The notes under the pieces were generated by a model, which saw only the letters and a program-made list of their open reading frames with translations, did no database searches and was not told the origin of the DNA. Below, piece after piece: positions 19,415-29,532 of a stretch of 64,000 bases of DNA. The DNA comes from Acidithiobacillus sp. YTS05. GTDB taxonomy: Bacteria; Pseudomonadota; Gammaproteobacteria; Acidithiobacillales; Acidithiobacillaceae. The translations under genes were made by a program, and so were the position numbers. The stretch lies in the NCBI RefSeq assembly GCF_024396695.1, contig NZ_CP094359.1, positions 186,001 through 250,000 on the forward strand. The letters run 5' to 3'. How positions within the stretch are numbered: the first letter of the stretch is position 1; each line of letters opens with the position of its first letter.

Positions 19415-20566
19415 TCATAGCGCACCCTGCGCGCGATGCCAGAGACGGCTGAACCAGCCGGCCTTGGCCACCGCATTTTTCGCCAGGACCGGCTCCGTCT
19501 TCAGGACCTTGCCTTGCCAGAGAAGGTCGAGGGTGCCCACGCTGCTATTGGCCTTGATCGGGGCCTGCAGGTTGCTGGCGGCGACGAAGCGGCTTTCCAC
19601 CTTACCCTGACTGGGCCGGGGAATGACCACGTTGATCGCTTTGGGGGTGATGACCGAGAGGGTCTCCGGGCTCCAGTCGATCCGCTTGATTTGTGCCACC
19701 ATCGCGCCGGCCGGGTAGATCTGCTGTTGCTGCCAGCCATGAAAACCGTAGTGGAGCATGGCGGCAGCATCGGTACCGGCGACGGCACGGGAGCTGGCGC
19801 CCAGGATGACCGCTACCAGGCCTCGGCCATCCTGGCTGGCGCTGACGGCCAGATCCCAGTTGTTGGCGGAGGCCAAGCCCACTCCCAGACCGGTGATGCC
19901 GTTTTGTCCTGCCAGCGGGTTGTAGTTGTACTGGGTAATGTGGTTGTAGCGGTAACTGGCCTGCCCGGCGACCTTCTCTATCTGCGGGAATTTCACCACC
20001 AGGGCGCGTGCCAGGCGGGCAATGTCGAGCGCTGTACTGCGCTGTCCGGGCGTCGGCATGCCATCGGGGTTGACGAAATGGGTCTGGGTCAGCCCCATGC
20101 TGGCGGCTTCGCGATTCATCAGGTCGACAAAGCCGCCGACACTGCCTGCTACCGACTGGGCGATGGCAATGGCGGCGTCGTTGCCCCCGTCGATCAGCAG
20201 GCCATGGGTAAGTTGGTCGACGGTAACCGGCAGCCCGGGCTGGATGAACATGCGCGAGCCAGGGGCATGCCAAGCATCGACGCTTACCGAGACGTGCTGG
20301 TCGGGTTGCAACATCTTCTGCGCTTCTGCCTGGTAGAGCAGATAGGCGGTCATCAGTTTTACCAGGCCCGAGGGGTCATAGCTCGCTTGCCCATTTTGGT
20401 CGAGCAGGACTTGATCGGTATTGACGTCTATCAGCACCGCCGCCTTGACGCCAGAAATCTGTGGCGCCGGCATGGGGGGTGCAGCGGGCAGGGTGGGGGT
20501 GGGTACAACGGCATAGGCAGTGCTGGAGACCAGCAAAACAGCAAAAAACGCGGCGGTTTTCTTCAT
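19415..20566 (-). CDS. D-alanyl-D-alanine carboxypeptidase (DacA/DacC) homologue lacking catalytic residues
   Basis: A 383-residue exported protein with a clear signal peptide (ends AYAV) and the peptidase S11 fold: the region around LMTAYLL, HGLLIDGGNDAAIAIA and the C-terminal PBP5-like beta domain. In active enzymes the motifs are SxxK, SxN and KTG. Here they read DPSGLVK (Gly at the nucleophile position, with Ser one place early), GGN (Ser lost) and NGITG (Lys lost). I checked all three in the nucleotides. It therefore looks like a substrate-binding or regulatory pseudoenzyme rather than a carboxypeptidase. It is followed by PBP1A in the same direction. Confidence 0.9.
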   Translation of the reverse strand: MKKTAAFFAVLLVSSTAYAVVPTPTLPAAPPMPAPQISGVKAAVLIDVNTDQVLLDQNGQASYDPSGLVKLMTAYLLYQAEAQKMLQPDQHVSVSVDAWHAPGSRMFIQPGLPVTVDQLTHGLLIDGGNDAAIAIAQSVAGSVGGFVDLMNREAASMGLTQTHFVNPDGMPTPGQRSTALDIARLARALVVKFPQIEKVAGQASYRYNHITQYNYNPLAGQNGITGLGVGLASANNWDLAVSASQDGRGLVAVILGASSRAVAGTDAAAMLHYGFHGWQQQQIYPAGAMVAQIKRIDWSPETLSVITPKAINVVIPRPSQGKVESRFVAASNLQAPIKANSSVGTLDLLWQGKVLKTEPVLAKNAVAKAGWFSRLWHRAQGAL

Positions 20567-20635
20567 AGGGGCGGCAGAACTCTTCAGGAAAGATTTTCCT
20601 TTGGAAAAACTGCCGCCGGGAAAAGTTCCCGCCGC

Positions 20636-22255
20636 CTAGCTGCGGCTGGCGCGGTAGCGCTCGATCAGCGCCCGGGTAGAGCTGTCGTGGGGATGTTTGG
20701 TTTTGCCCTGCAGATCCGATTCGACGCGCGTGGCCAGGACCTTACCGAGCTCTACCCCCCACTGGTCAAAGGAGTCGATGCCCCAGATCACCCCTTGGGT
20801 GAAGACGCTGTGTTCGTAGAGGGCGACCAGAGCGCCCAGAGAAAACGGGGTGAGGGCATCGACGAGGAGCAGATTGCTGGGCCGATTGCCGGGGGAAACC
20901 CGGTGGGGAATCTGTGCTTCGGGTACCCCCAGGGCACGCAGTTCCTCCGCCGAACGGCCAAAGGCCAGGGCCTCACTTTGGGCAAAGAGGTTGGCCATGA
21001 GCAGGTCATGTTGATCGTGGTATTCGCTGAGGGGCGCAATAAAGCCAATCAAATCGCAGGGCACCAAACGGGTTCCCTGATGCAGCAACTGGTAAAAGGA
21101 ATGTTGGCCGTCGGTGCCTGGTTCCCCCCAGATGATCGGGCCGCTATCCACGGCGAGAGGGTTCCCTGCCAGATCTACCCGTTTGCCGTTACTCTCCATC
21201 TGCAGTTGCTGCAGATAGGCGGGAAAGCGGGCGAGGTCGTGGGCGTAGGGCAGGATCGCCTGGCTCTGGGCGCCCCAGAAGTTGTTGTACCAGACCGAGA
21301 TCAAACCCAGCAGGACAGGCAGGTTCTGCGCCAGTTCGGCATGCCGAAAGTGTTCATCCATGGCATGGAAACCGCGCAACATCTCGGTAAAGGCCGCCGA
21401 GCCAATCGCTAGCATAGTGGCCAGGCCGATGGCGGAATCCATCGAGTAGCGCCCGCCTACCCAGTCCCAGAAGCCAAAGCTATGCTCCGGATTCATACCA
21501 AAGGCGGCGACCGCCTTGTCATTGCTAGAGACGGCAACGAAGTGTTGCTCCACCGCCGCCTCGCCCAGGGCCGCCACCAGCCAGCGTCGGGCGGCGTGGG
21601 CATTGGTCATGGTTTCCAGGGTAGTAAACGTCTTTGAGGCGATGATGAACAGAGTTTCTTCGGGGTCGATCTCGGCGAGTACCGCAGCGAGTGCCGCACC
21701 ATCGACATTCGCCACGAAGTGCTCGCGGATACCTGCGATCCGCTGCTGGCGCGTGGCCCGATAGGCCATCTCTGGGCCCAGGTAAGAGCCGCCGATACCG
21801 ATGTTGACGATTTGGCGTAGGGCTTTGCCCGTCGCGCCCAGCCACTCGCCTTGGTGGACCTTGTCGCAGAAGATCATCATGCGCTGCAGAACCGCGTGCA
21901 CCTCGGGCACGACGTTGACGCCTTGATCGCAGATCTGGGTATCTTTCGGTGCGCGCAGGGCGCAATGCAGGACAGCACGATCTTCCGTTGTATTGATGTG
22001 CTCGCCAGCGAACATGGCGCCGCGCCGCGCTTCCAGACCGCGCTCCCGCGCCAGATCGATCAGTGCCGCCAGAGTTTCCTGGCGCAGCCAGTTCTTTGAA
22101 TAATCCAGGTAGATGCCGCAGGCCTCGGCGGTCATGTGGGTACCGCGCTCGGGATCCGCGTCAAAGAGGTCGGCGATCTTCGCATCGCCCCAATCCTCTC
22201 GTTGCTTCTGCACTTGTTGCCAGGCCGGTAAATCCTGCAATCTTGCTGCGCACAT
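20636..22255 (-). CDS. pgi: Glucose-6-phosphate isomerase
   Basis: A 539-residue enzyme interconverting glucose-6-phosphate and fructose-6-phosphate. The signatures are [32 protein letters not shown] and [12 protein letters not shown] (usual GGRYSLWSAIGL). The catalytic Glu/His region is [16 protein letters not shown]. The ATG after AGGAGAG is preferred to an upstream ATG without a ribosome site. It is divergent from cydA. Confidence 0.96.
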   Translation of the reverse strand: MCAARLQDLPAWQQVQKQREDWGDAKIADLFDADPERGTHMTAEACGIYLDYSKNWLRQETLAALIDLARERGLEARRGAMFAGEHINTTEDRAVLHCALRAPKDTQICDQGVNVVPEVHAVLQRMMIFCDKVHQGEWLGATGKALRQIVNIGIGGSYLGPEMAYRATRQQRIAGIREHFVANVDGAALAAVLAEIDPEETLFIIASKTFTTLETMTNAHAARRWLVAALGEAAVEQHFVAVSSNDKAVAAFGMNPEHSFGFWDWVGGRYSMDSAIGLATMLAIGSAAFTEMLRGFHAMDEHFRHAELAQNLPVLLGLISVWYNNFWGAQSQAILPYAHDLARFPAYLQQLQMESNGKRVDLAGNPLAVDSGPIIWGEPGTDGQHSFYQLLHQGTRLVPCDLIGFIAPLSEYHDQHDLLMANLFAQSEALAFGRSAEELRALGVPEAQIPHRVSPGNRPSNLLLVDALTPFSLGALVALYEHSVFTQGVIWGIDSFDQWGVELGKVLATRVESDLQGKTKHPHDSSTRALIERYRASRS

Positions 22256-22390
22256 GTTCACTCTCCTGGGCTTGCCAAGTTGATTGGGAGATACTCCAGA
22301 AAGAGTAGGAGAAGGCCATGCCAGGCGCAAGGATAAAAATAGAAAAAAGTATCTAGATATATAATTATATTGGGTTATTTGGACGATGAT

Positions 22391-22426
22391 GGTGCAAATG
22401 AACCGATGCTTTTGGTGCTTTTGAAC
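22391..22426 (+). repeat. Two imperfect direct repeats upstream of the sigma-54-like promoter
   Basis: GGTGCAAATGAAC (22391-22403) and GGTGCTTTTGAAC (22414-22426) match at 10 of 13 bases and start 23 bases apart, about two helical turns. They sit roughly 90-125 bases upstream of the predicted start of transcription, the usual place for enhancer-binding activators of sigma-54 promoters. The binding role is inference. Confidence 0.45.
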
Positions 22427-22488
22427 GGGCCGCGACTGTCTATATCACCAAATCCTTATTCTTTCTGCCGTTCCCTTCGCCAGAAATG

Positions 22489-22503
22489 TGGCACGCCCTT
22501 TGC
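22489..22503 (+). promoter_or_regulatory. Sigma-54-type -24/-12 promoter of cydAB
   Basis: TGGCACGCCCTTTGC matches the RpoN consensus TGGCAC-N5-TTGC exactly, with the invariant GG and GC ten bases apart. The predicted transcript starts near 22515, about 43 bases before the cydA ATG, and the ribosome site GAGGAA follows. An exact 10-of-10 match directly upstream of an operon is unlikely to be chance, but activity is not shown. Confidence 0.65.
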
Positions 22504-22557
22504 TCAATTTAGGAAGCAGTAGTTCATCTATAACCTTAGCGAGTCGAGGAATCAGCA

Positions 22558-24015
22558 ATGATCATCGAAAACAGTTTACCCGTCCTGCTCAGTCGGCTGG
22601 ACTTTGCGTGGATCACGACCATGCACATTCTCTGGACGCCGTTGACCATCGGCATGTCCTGGCTATTATTTTTCCTGGAGATTGCTTGGCTGCGTACCGG
22701 TGACGAGCGCTGGTATAAGCTCAATCGCTTCTTCGAGAAAATCTTCATCATCAACTTTGGTGCCGGTGTGGCGACCGGGGTGACCATGGAGATGGCCTTC
22801 GGTATCCTCTATGGCCCCTTTTCTCAGGCCGCGGGCCCGTTCTTTGGCAATATCCTGGGCTTCGAGACCATTACCGCCTTCATGTACGAAGCTGGCTTCA
22901 TTGGCCTGATGGTCTTTGGCTGGGGCAAGGTCAGCAAGGGCATGCACGCCTTTGCCACCTTCAACGTCGGCCTGTCCTCCAGTCTCTCGGCCATGTGGAT
23001 TCTGGTCGCCAATTCCTGGATGCAGACACCCAATGGCGTCGTACTCAAGGATGGCCTCTTCCAGGTCGAGAACTGGTGGCACGCCATCCTCAATGATAAT
23101 TTTATTTGGGGCTTCCCGCACATGTGGGTGGCAACGGTGGAGCTGTCTCTCTTCGTCATGGCTGGCGTGAGTGCCTGGTTCATTCTGAAGAATCGCAACG
23201 CCGATCTCTTCACCAAGATGCTCAAGCCCACCCTGCTGGCCCTACTCATCGTAACGCCCATCCAGATCTTTATCGGTGATAGCGTGGGCAAGGATGTGGC
23301 GGATACCCAGCCGACTTCTCTGGCGGCCATGGAAGGGCATTACCATACCTATCTGCCGGATGGAAAGCCGAACACCAGCTGGAATCTGATCGCCATCCCT
23401 AATGCCAACAACGACGGCAACCTCTTCCAGATCTCCATCCCGCATGTCTTGAGTCTGCTGGAAACGCATACCTGGGACGGTGTAGTGAAGGGTATGGACC
23501 AGTTTGCGCCCGAGGACCGCCCGGATGTCTGGGTACCCTTCTATTCCTTCCGGGTGATGGTGGCGATTGGTTTCTTCCTCTTCTTCGTGGCGCTCTGGGG
23601 CAACTGGCTGCGCCTGCGTGGCAAGCTCAGTGCCGAATCGCTCCGTAAAAGTCCCTGGTTCCTGCGGGCGGTGATCTTTTCGGCCTTCCTGCCCTATCTC
23701 GCCATCTGGACCGGTTGGTGGGTACGCGAAATCGGCCGTCAGCCGTGGGTGGTCTACGGCCAGATGCGCACCTATCAGGGGGTCAGCCACATGAGCGTGG
23801 CTCAGGAAGTTATCTGGTTTGCCGGCTATATCGTCTTTGAACTTCTGGTATGGGCGGGTGCTTGGTACTTCTTCGCCCGTGTCATCGCCAAGGGGGTGGA
23901 CGGTATTGCTCCATCGGATCAGCTCTTCCATCACGGGGAAGAGGGTGATGCGCACGCCGGCGGTGGACATGCGCAGGCCAGCTTCGCCAAGCCGATGTTG
24001 AAGGCTGAGCGCTAA
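22558..24015 (+). CDS. cydA: Cytochrome bd-type quinol oxidase subunit I (CydA/CioA)
   Basis: A 485-residue polytopic membrane protein. The heme ligands of the family are visible: His23 in TTMHILWTP, His188 in WGFPHMWV, and Met334 in SFRVMVAIG. GRQPWVVYGQMRTYQGVS matches the conserved motif after the Q-loop; the loop is short, as in the cyanide-insensitive CioA branch. It oxidises quinol and reduces oxygen to water without pumping protons. The last 30 residues are rich in His (HHGEEGDAHAGGGH), which is unusual. cydB follows after 53 bp. Confidence 0.95.
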   Translation: MIIENSLPVLLSRLDFAWITTMHILWTPLTIGMSWLLFFLEIAWLRTGDERWYKLNRFFEKIFIINFGAGVATGVTMEMAFGILYGPFSQAAGPFFGNILGFETITAFMYEAGFIGLMVFGWGKVSKGMHAFATFNVGLSSSLSAMWILVANSWMQTPNGVVLKDGLFQVENWWHAILNDNFIWGFPHMWVATVELSLFVMAGVSAWFILKNRNADLFTKMLKPTLLALLIVTPIQIFIGDSVGKDVADTQPTSLAAMEGHYHTYLPDGKPNTSWNLIAIPNANNDGNLFQISIPHVLSLLETHTWDGVVKGMDQFAPEDRPDVWVPFYSFRVMVAIGFFLFFVALWGNWLRLRGKLSAESLRKSPWFLRAVIFSAFLPYLAIWTGWWVREIGRQPWVVYGQMRTYQGVSHMSVAQEVIWFAGYIVFELLVWAGAWYFFARVIAKGVDGIAPSDQLFHHGEEGDAHAGGGHAQASFAKPMLKAER

Positions 24016-24068
24016 GCCGCCTGGGGTGGCCTGTGCCACCCCAGTTACTGATTTTGACGGAGGTCACC

Positions 24069-25157
24069 ATGGATTTTACCCACGACATCGTGCGGATAAC
24101 CTCAGCTCTATCTACTTGGTGGTGGATTTTGCTGGGGCTGATGTTTCTGTTTTATATCGCTTTGGATGGCGCCGATCTGGGTGCCGGAATCTTTGCCCTG
24201 TTTTCCAAGGATGAAGACGAGCGCGGCGCCATTATGGCGTCGATGGCCGGTTTTTGGGATGGCAACGAGACCTGGCTGGTCGTGGCCGGCGGCGTGCTCT
24301 TTGGCGCCTTTCCGCTGGTCTATGGCTCAGCGTTCAACTACCTGATGATCCCGCTGATGATCGCCCTTTGGGCCATCATCATGCGTGCTGTGGCCTTCGA
24401 GTTCCATGTCCATGCCCGTTCCAGTCGCAAGGTCTGGGGCTGGTTCTTTGCCATTGGCAGTCTGCTGGCACCGTTCTTTGCCGGTGTTGCCCTGGGTGCC
24501 GCCCTGCAGGGTTTCCCCATGGAGAACGGCCTGGCCATGGCACATATTGCCGGGCGGGATTATACCACCCCGGTCATGCACTTCTCTGGCAACGCGCTGA
24601 CCTGGCTGACGCCTTTCAGCATCTGGACGGGTTTTGGTGCGGTCATCGCTGCAGGACTGGCCGGCGGCCTGTACCTCTGCGCGCGCTTTGTCCCCGGTGA
24701 TGTCATCCACCAGCGCGCCAAGGGCTGGACCAGCCTCTTCTCGCTTCTGGCCCTGGCTGCCATCGTGGTAACCTTGGTCTGGTCCTACGCCATCTTCCCC
24801 TGGGCGGCGGCCAAGTGGACCGGCCCGAACTGGTGGGTCTGGGCGGCCTGGATCGTGATCGTGCTGTTCTTTGCCTTCAAGTCGATGAGCAATCATTCTG
24901 CTGGGCACAATTTCGTCGCCCTGCTCTGGGGAGAAGGTGTAGTAGTACTCCTTTGGGCTGCCATGTGGGCGACTATGTACCCCTATATCGTGCCCGGTAC
25001 CTGGACGATTCAGGAGGCCGCCAACCCGGCCAATTCGCTGGCGGTATTTACCCTGTTCATGACGGGCTTCGTCCCCATCATGATCATGTATAACTGGTAC
25101 CAGATCTGGGTGTTCCGCGGACGCTTCACCAAAAAGAGCATCTACGCTGCCCACTGA
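24069..25157 (+). CDS. cydB: Cytochrome bd-type quinol oxidase subunit II (CydB/CioB)
   Basis: A 362-residue membrane protein with about eight or nine hydrophobic segments. LDGADLGAGIF and FWDGNETWLVVAGGVLFGAFP are the conserved CydB motifs. It dimerises with CydA. The ATG after GGAGGTCACC is chosen over an upstream in-frame ATG-like codon without a ribosome site. No small CydX-type reading frame is evident between its stop and the terminator. Confidence 0.95.
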   Translation: MDFTHDIVRITSALSTWWWILLGLMFLFYIALDGADLGAGIFALFSKDEDERGAIMASMAGFWDGNETWLVVAGGVLFGAFPLVYGSAFNYLMIPLMIALWAIIMRAVAFEFHVHARSSRKVWGWFFAIGSLLAPFFAGVALGAALQGFPMENGLAMAHIAGRDYTTPVMHFSGNALTWLTPFSIWTGFGAVIAAGLAGGLYLCARFVPGDVIHQRAKGWTSLFSLLALAAIVVTLVWSYAIFPWAAAKWTGPNWWVWAAWIVIVLFFAFKSMSNHSAGHNFVALLWGEGVVVLLWAAMWATMYPYIVPGTWTIQEAANPANSLAVFTLFMTGFVPIMIMYNWYQIWVFRGRFTKKSIYAAH

Positions 25158-25175
25158 TCGGGGAGTCACAAAGAA

Positions 25176-25199
25176 CCGGGGCACCGCCCCGGTTTTTTT
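25176..25199 (+). terminator. Rho-independent terminator after cydB
   Basis: A perfect 7-bp stem CCGGGGC/GCCCCGG with a 3-base loop is followed by seven T. It lies 18 bp after the cydB stop. Confidence 0.92.
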
Positions 25200-25235
25200 G
25201 TGGGTGCGCAACTTTTCGTTTTCGCCACGGTCGTA

Positions 25236-25247
25236 GGGTTATAACCC
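25236..25247. promoter_or_regulatory. Perfect 12-bp palindrome GGGTTATAACCC
   Basis: The palindrome lies 23 bases upstream of the small unknown gene. Its centre, TTATAA or TATAAC, could serve as a -10 element, so an operator over a promoter is possible. No regulator is identified. Confidence 0.3.
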
Positions 25248-25270
25248 CAGTCACCGCAAAGCAGACCGCC

Positions 25271-25576
25271 ATGGATAGCATTCATCTCCTTCATCAGCTC
25301 TGTGACTCCCAGTGTCCCGCCGAATGCCTGGACTCCCTTTCCGTTCTGGATGCCCTACTCGCAGGCCAGGAGCGCGTCGACGACCGCTGGCACCGCCTCT
25401 TGCGCGGTTTACCGGGGGCCTCGCCAGCGGAGCTCCTTGATCAGGTCCTGGAGGTAGACCGCGAACTCGGACAGTACCGCCGCGCCATCACCTTTTTGCG
25501 CGCCAATCTGAGCGCGCGTCGCGCCGCCATGGCGAGCGGAGAAACCGTGCGAGTGCCGCAAAATTCCCTTTCTTAG
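25271..25576 (+). CDS. Small protein of unknown function
   Basis: A 101-residue, probably cytoplasmic, mainly helical protein. Two Cys lie near the start (LCDSQCPAEC gives three), and the C-terminal half (LEVDRELGQYRRAITFLRANL) could form a helical hairpin. It stands alone between the cydB terminator and the porin promoter. The ribosome site is weak. I do not recognise a family, and coding status rests on an open frame filling the gap. Confidence 0.5.
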   Translation: MDSIHLLHQLCDSQCPAECLDSLSVLDALLAGQERVDDRWHRLLRGLPGASPAELLDQVLEVDRELGQYRRAITFLRANLSARRAAMASGETVRVPQNSLS

Positions 25577-25607
25577 CGCCTCGTTGCAAAAAGTTCTTGG
25601 CATATCG

Positions 25608-25636
25608 TTGCAACGGCGCAAAAGTGGTGCTATAAC
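25608..25636 (+). promoter_or_regulatory. Sigma-70-type promoter of the porin gene
   Basis: TTGCAA and TATAAC are separated by exactly 17 bases. The -35 lies in the palindrome CGTTGCAACG (25606-25615), and CGTTGCAA also occurs at about 25582, so a regulator may bind here. Transcription would begin near 25643. Confidence 0.6.
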
Positions 25637-25642
25637 TTCTCT

Positions 25643-25660
25643 CGTTGTACTTTAACAACG
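25643..25660 (+). promoter_or_regulatory. Hairpin at the predicted 5' end of the porin mRNA
   Basis: CGTTGT pairs with ACAACG around a 6-base loop and would lie at the very start of the transcript. 5'-terminal hairpins are known to protect outer-membrane protein mRNAs such as ompA from RNase E; the same role here is inference. Confidence 0.45.
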
Positions 25661-25682
25661 GCTCATGAGGAGGAGCTTTGTC

Positions 25683-26936
25683 ATGAAGAAGAATCTTGTA
25701 GCTTTTGCAGTTGCTGCAGCAGTACTGGTCCCCGGTGCGGCTTTTGCGGCCGACAGTTCCGCCAAGGACAACGGCCCGATCCTGTACGGCTATGCCCAGA
25801 TTACTGGCAGCAATCAGTTCGGTACGTCTACGAACGGCTCTCAGTCTGGCCCCAATGGCCTGGTTATCGGTGCCAACCGCATCCGCCTGGGTGTGAAGGG
25901 TGAGGCAACGGATGGTGTGACGTATAACATCATGGCTGGCTGGGATAACGCCGCTATCAGTGGGAACAATGCTAACAATCAAAGCATTCCTGGATATAGT
26001 ACCAATGCGCTGAACAACGGCTTGGGTAACGGTGGCAATGCTTCCATTCTGGATGCCTGGATCAACTTTGCCCCAGTGCCCTTCGTGCAGTTGGAGGTGG
26101 GTAAGTTCAAACAGCCTGTAGGCAATGAGTATATCGATACGCAAGGTAACGCCTTGCCCTTCATCCTACGCTCTATGGGCCAGTCATTGTTGCCGGGGCG
26201 TAGTGCCGGTGCGATGCTGCACGCCAAGGACGTAATGGGCACGGGCATCGGCTATGCTTTCGCTATTGCCGATGATAGCTCCTTGGACTACGGCAGCGCC
26301 TATAACTGGGGGCTCGGAACTGTGTCCAATCCCTTTGGCGGCGGCCAAGGTGGATTTCTCAACGGAAGCGGTCGCTATATTGCTTCGGCTCGTTTGACCT
26401 ATGATTTCATGGGTCCGTTGCTCAATGCCGAGGTCAGCGGGTCGCGTATGACCTTGCCGGAGAATAGTATCTACAATGCGGATTCCATGACCACCTGGAA
26501 TGTGGGTGTGCATGGTGGTTTGATGGGAATCCATTATGTTGCGGGTTACACCAATCTCAACACCGGTGAGAGTCGCAATGGGTTGCCGGGATTCCTGGCG
26601 CAGGACTGGAACGTCGGCTTGGCGCTCAATCTTTATCAGATGACCCTTACCCCGTCTTGGCTAGACATTGAGCCTGCGGTTCGCTTCGATTCTTTCAGTT
26701 ATAATGATCGTCAAGGTTATGATGCGAAGCTGGATAACACCACGGTCGGCCTGAATTATTATGTCAATCCGAATAACCCGCACGCAGCGGAGATTCAGGT
26801 GAACTACATCATCCCCACGGCTCGCAACGGTAATTTCGGTGTAGGAACCCCAGGGGGCGTTTTTGGCGGCAATGGTGCCCCCATCAACGGCATGGCTTAC
26901 AACACTCTGATGTTGCAGTTCCAGGCGGGCTTCTAA
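25683..26936 (+). CDS. Outer-membrane porin
   Basis: A 417-residue protein with a clear signal peptide (LVAFAVAAAVLVPGAAFA) and alternating beta-strand pattern ending in a C-terminal Phe (LQFQAGF), the outer-membrane insertion signature. GANRIRLGVKGEATDGVTYNIMAGWD resembles porins of the phosphate-selective or general Gram-negative type. Long glycine/asparagine loops are present. The ATG after GAGGAGGAG gives the intact signal peptide. It has its own promoter and terminator, so it is monocistronic. Solute specificity is not evident. Confidence 0.85.
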   Translation: MKKNLVAFAVAAAVLVPGAAFAADSSAKDNGPILYGYAQITGSNQFGTSTNGSQSGPNGLVIGANRIRLGVKGEATDGVTYNIMAGWDNAAISGNNANNQSIPGYSTNALNNGLGNGGNASILDAWINFAPVPFVQLEVGKFKQPVGNEYIDTQGNALPFILRSMGQSLLPGRSAGAMLHAKDVMGTGIGYAFAIADDSSLDYGSAYNWGLGTVSNPFGGGQGGFLNGSGRYIASARLTYDFMGPLLNAEVSGSRMTLPENSIYNADSMTTWNVGVHGGLMGIHYVAGYTNLNTGESRNGLPGFLAQDWNVGLALNLYQMTLTPSWLDIEPAVRFDSFSYNDRQGYDAKLDNTTVGLNYYVNPNNPHAAEIQVNYIIPTARNGNFGVGTPGGVFGGNGAPINGMAYNTLMLQFQAGF

Positions 26937-26977
26937 GTTCGCTTAGTCTTGCGGGGCGCTGCGGCGCCTCGTTTCTT

Positions 26978-27018
26978 CGCCCCGTCACGAGTTTTCGTGG
27001 CGGGGCGGTTTGCTTTTT
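26978..27018 (+). terminator. Terminator after the porin gene
   Basis: A 13-bp stem, CGCCCCGTCACGA against TCGTGGCGGGGCG with one G-T pair, encloses a 4-base loop and is followed by GGTTTGCTTTTT. The T-run is interrupted but the stem is very strong. Confidence 0.8.
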
Positions 27019-27079
27019 GGGGGGCATGCCGTTATAAGAGAGCCCGCTGCCAGCCGGCTCTGTCTTTTTGGGGAAATCT

Positions 27080-28900
<1,821 letters not shown>

Positions 28901-28912
28901 GCTGCCGGCTTG

Positions 28913-28946
28913 GCCCCGCTTCAGGCGGGGCTTTCTGTCTTTTTTT
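28913..28946 (+). terminator. Terminator after typA
   Basis: A 7-bp stem GCCCCGC/GCGGGGC with a 5-base loop is followed by a T-rich tract ending in seven T. It overlaps the stop codon of the convergent methyltransferase gene. Confidence 0.85.
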
Positions 28947-29532
28947 CCAGGCGTAGGCGACGAAACCAGCCGCCCAGGGCGGCCGGTTGGTCGTCCAGCA
29001 GACGTAATTCCGGGCGCTGCGCCAGCAAGTCTTCGAAGACGACGTCGGTGCGCGTCGCCAGACTCGCCGAGAGGGGGGCCAGGAGTCGACGCAGGGGCGC
29101 CCTTTGCTGCGGCCGCAGGAACTTGTCGAAGATCAGCAGTGTCCCGCCGGGGCGCAGTACGCGACTCGCCTCCGCCAAGGCCTGTGCTGGCTGCGGTACT
29201 ACTGCGAGAATCAGATGCATCAGCACGACGTCAAAGCTGGCATCCCGCAGCGGTAGGCGCTCGGCGTCGGCCTGCAGGAGGCGCACCTGCGCTGCCCGCG
29301 GGCGCGCTCGCGCGAGCATAGCCGCGCTGAAATCCACCGCAACATTGAAGTTCTGTGTAGGTAGATAGGGAAAATCGAGACCGGTTCCGGCGCCGATGAT
29401 CAGGATTTGCTGCGCCTCTGCTGGAATATTGGCAATGTTGGCGGCCCGTGCGGCCGCTGAAAAGCCCGCTACGGCGCGGTCGTAGATGGGCGCCCACAGG
29501 CCATAGGCGCGCTGCAGACTCCGGTAGCTCAA
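28921..29532 (-). CDS. Class I SAM-dependent methyltransferase (UbiE-like)
   Basis: A 203-residue methyltransferase. Motif I is ILIIGAGTGLDFPYL, then VAVDFSAAMLARAR, DAERLPLRDASFDVVLMH and the post-motif RVLRPGGTLLIFDKF. The substrate is unknown; the pattern fits quinone, lipid or small-molecule methylases. The start TTG overlaps the apaG stop (TTGA), suggesting coupling with apaG. Confidence 0.85.
   Translation of the reverse strand: MSYRSLQRAYGLWAPIYDRAVAGFSAAARAANIANIPAEAQQILIIGAGTGLDFPYLPTQNFNVAVDFSAAMLARARPRAAQVRLLQADAERLPLRDASFDVVLMHLILAVVPQPAQALAEASRVLRPGGTLLIFDKFLRPQQRAPLRRLLAPLSASLATRTDVVFEDLLAQRPELRLLDDQPAALGGWFRRLRLEKKTESPA

Larger units (their letters stand above)
22256..22557. 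other. 302-bp divergent intergenic region between pgi and cydA
   Basis: No gene is visible. The pgi-proximal third is AT-rich (around 22330-22380) and may hold the pgi promoter. The cydA side has two imperfect direct repeats and a sigma-54-type promoter, listed separately. Confidence 0.8.

Noticed and set aside
19436..21412. 658-codon plus-strand open frame opposite the carboxypeptidase homologue and pgi
   Set aside because: It spans two real minus-strand genes and has no recognisable domain; it arises from GC bias.
20636..22255. [12 protein letters not shown] in Pgi (usual GGRYSLWSAIGL) as a sign of inactivity
   Set aside because: The other active-site segments are intact and this position tolerates variation.
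25597..25611. Possible sigma-54 element CTTGGCATATCGTTGC before the porin gene
   Set aside because: The GG and GC doublets are nine rather than ten bases apart, and a well-spaced sigma-70 promoter follows directly.
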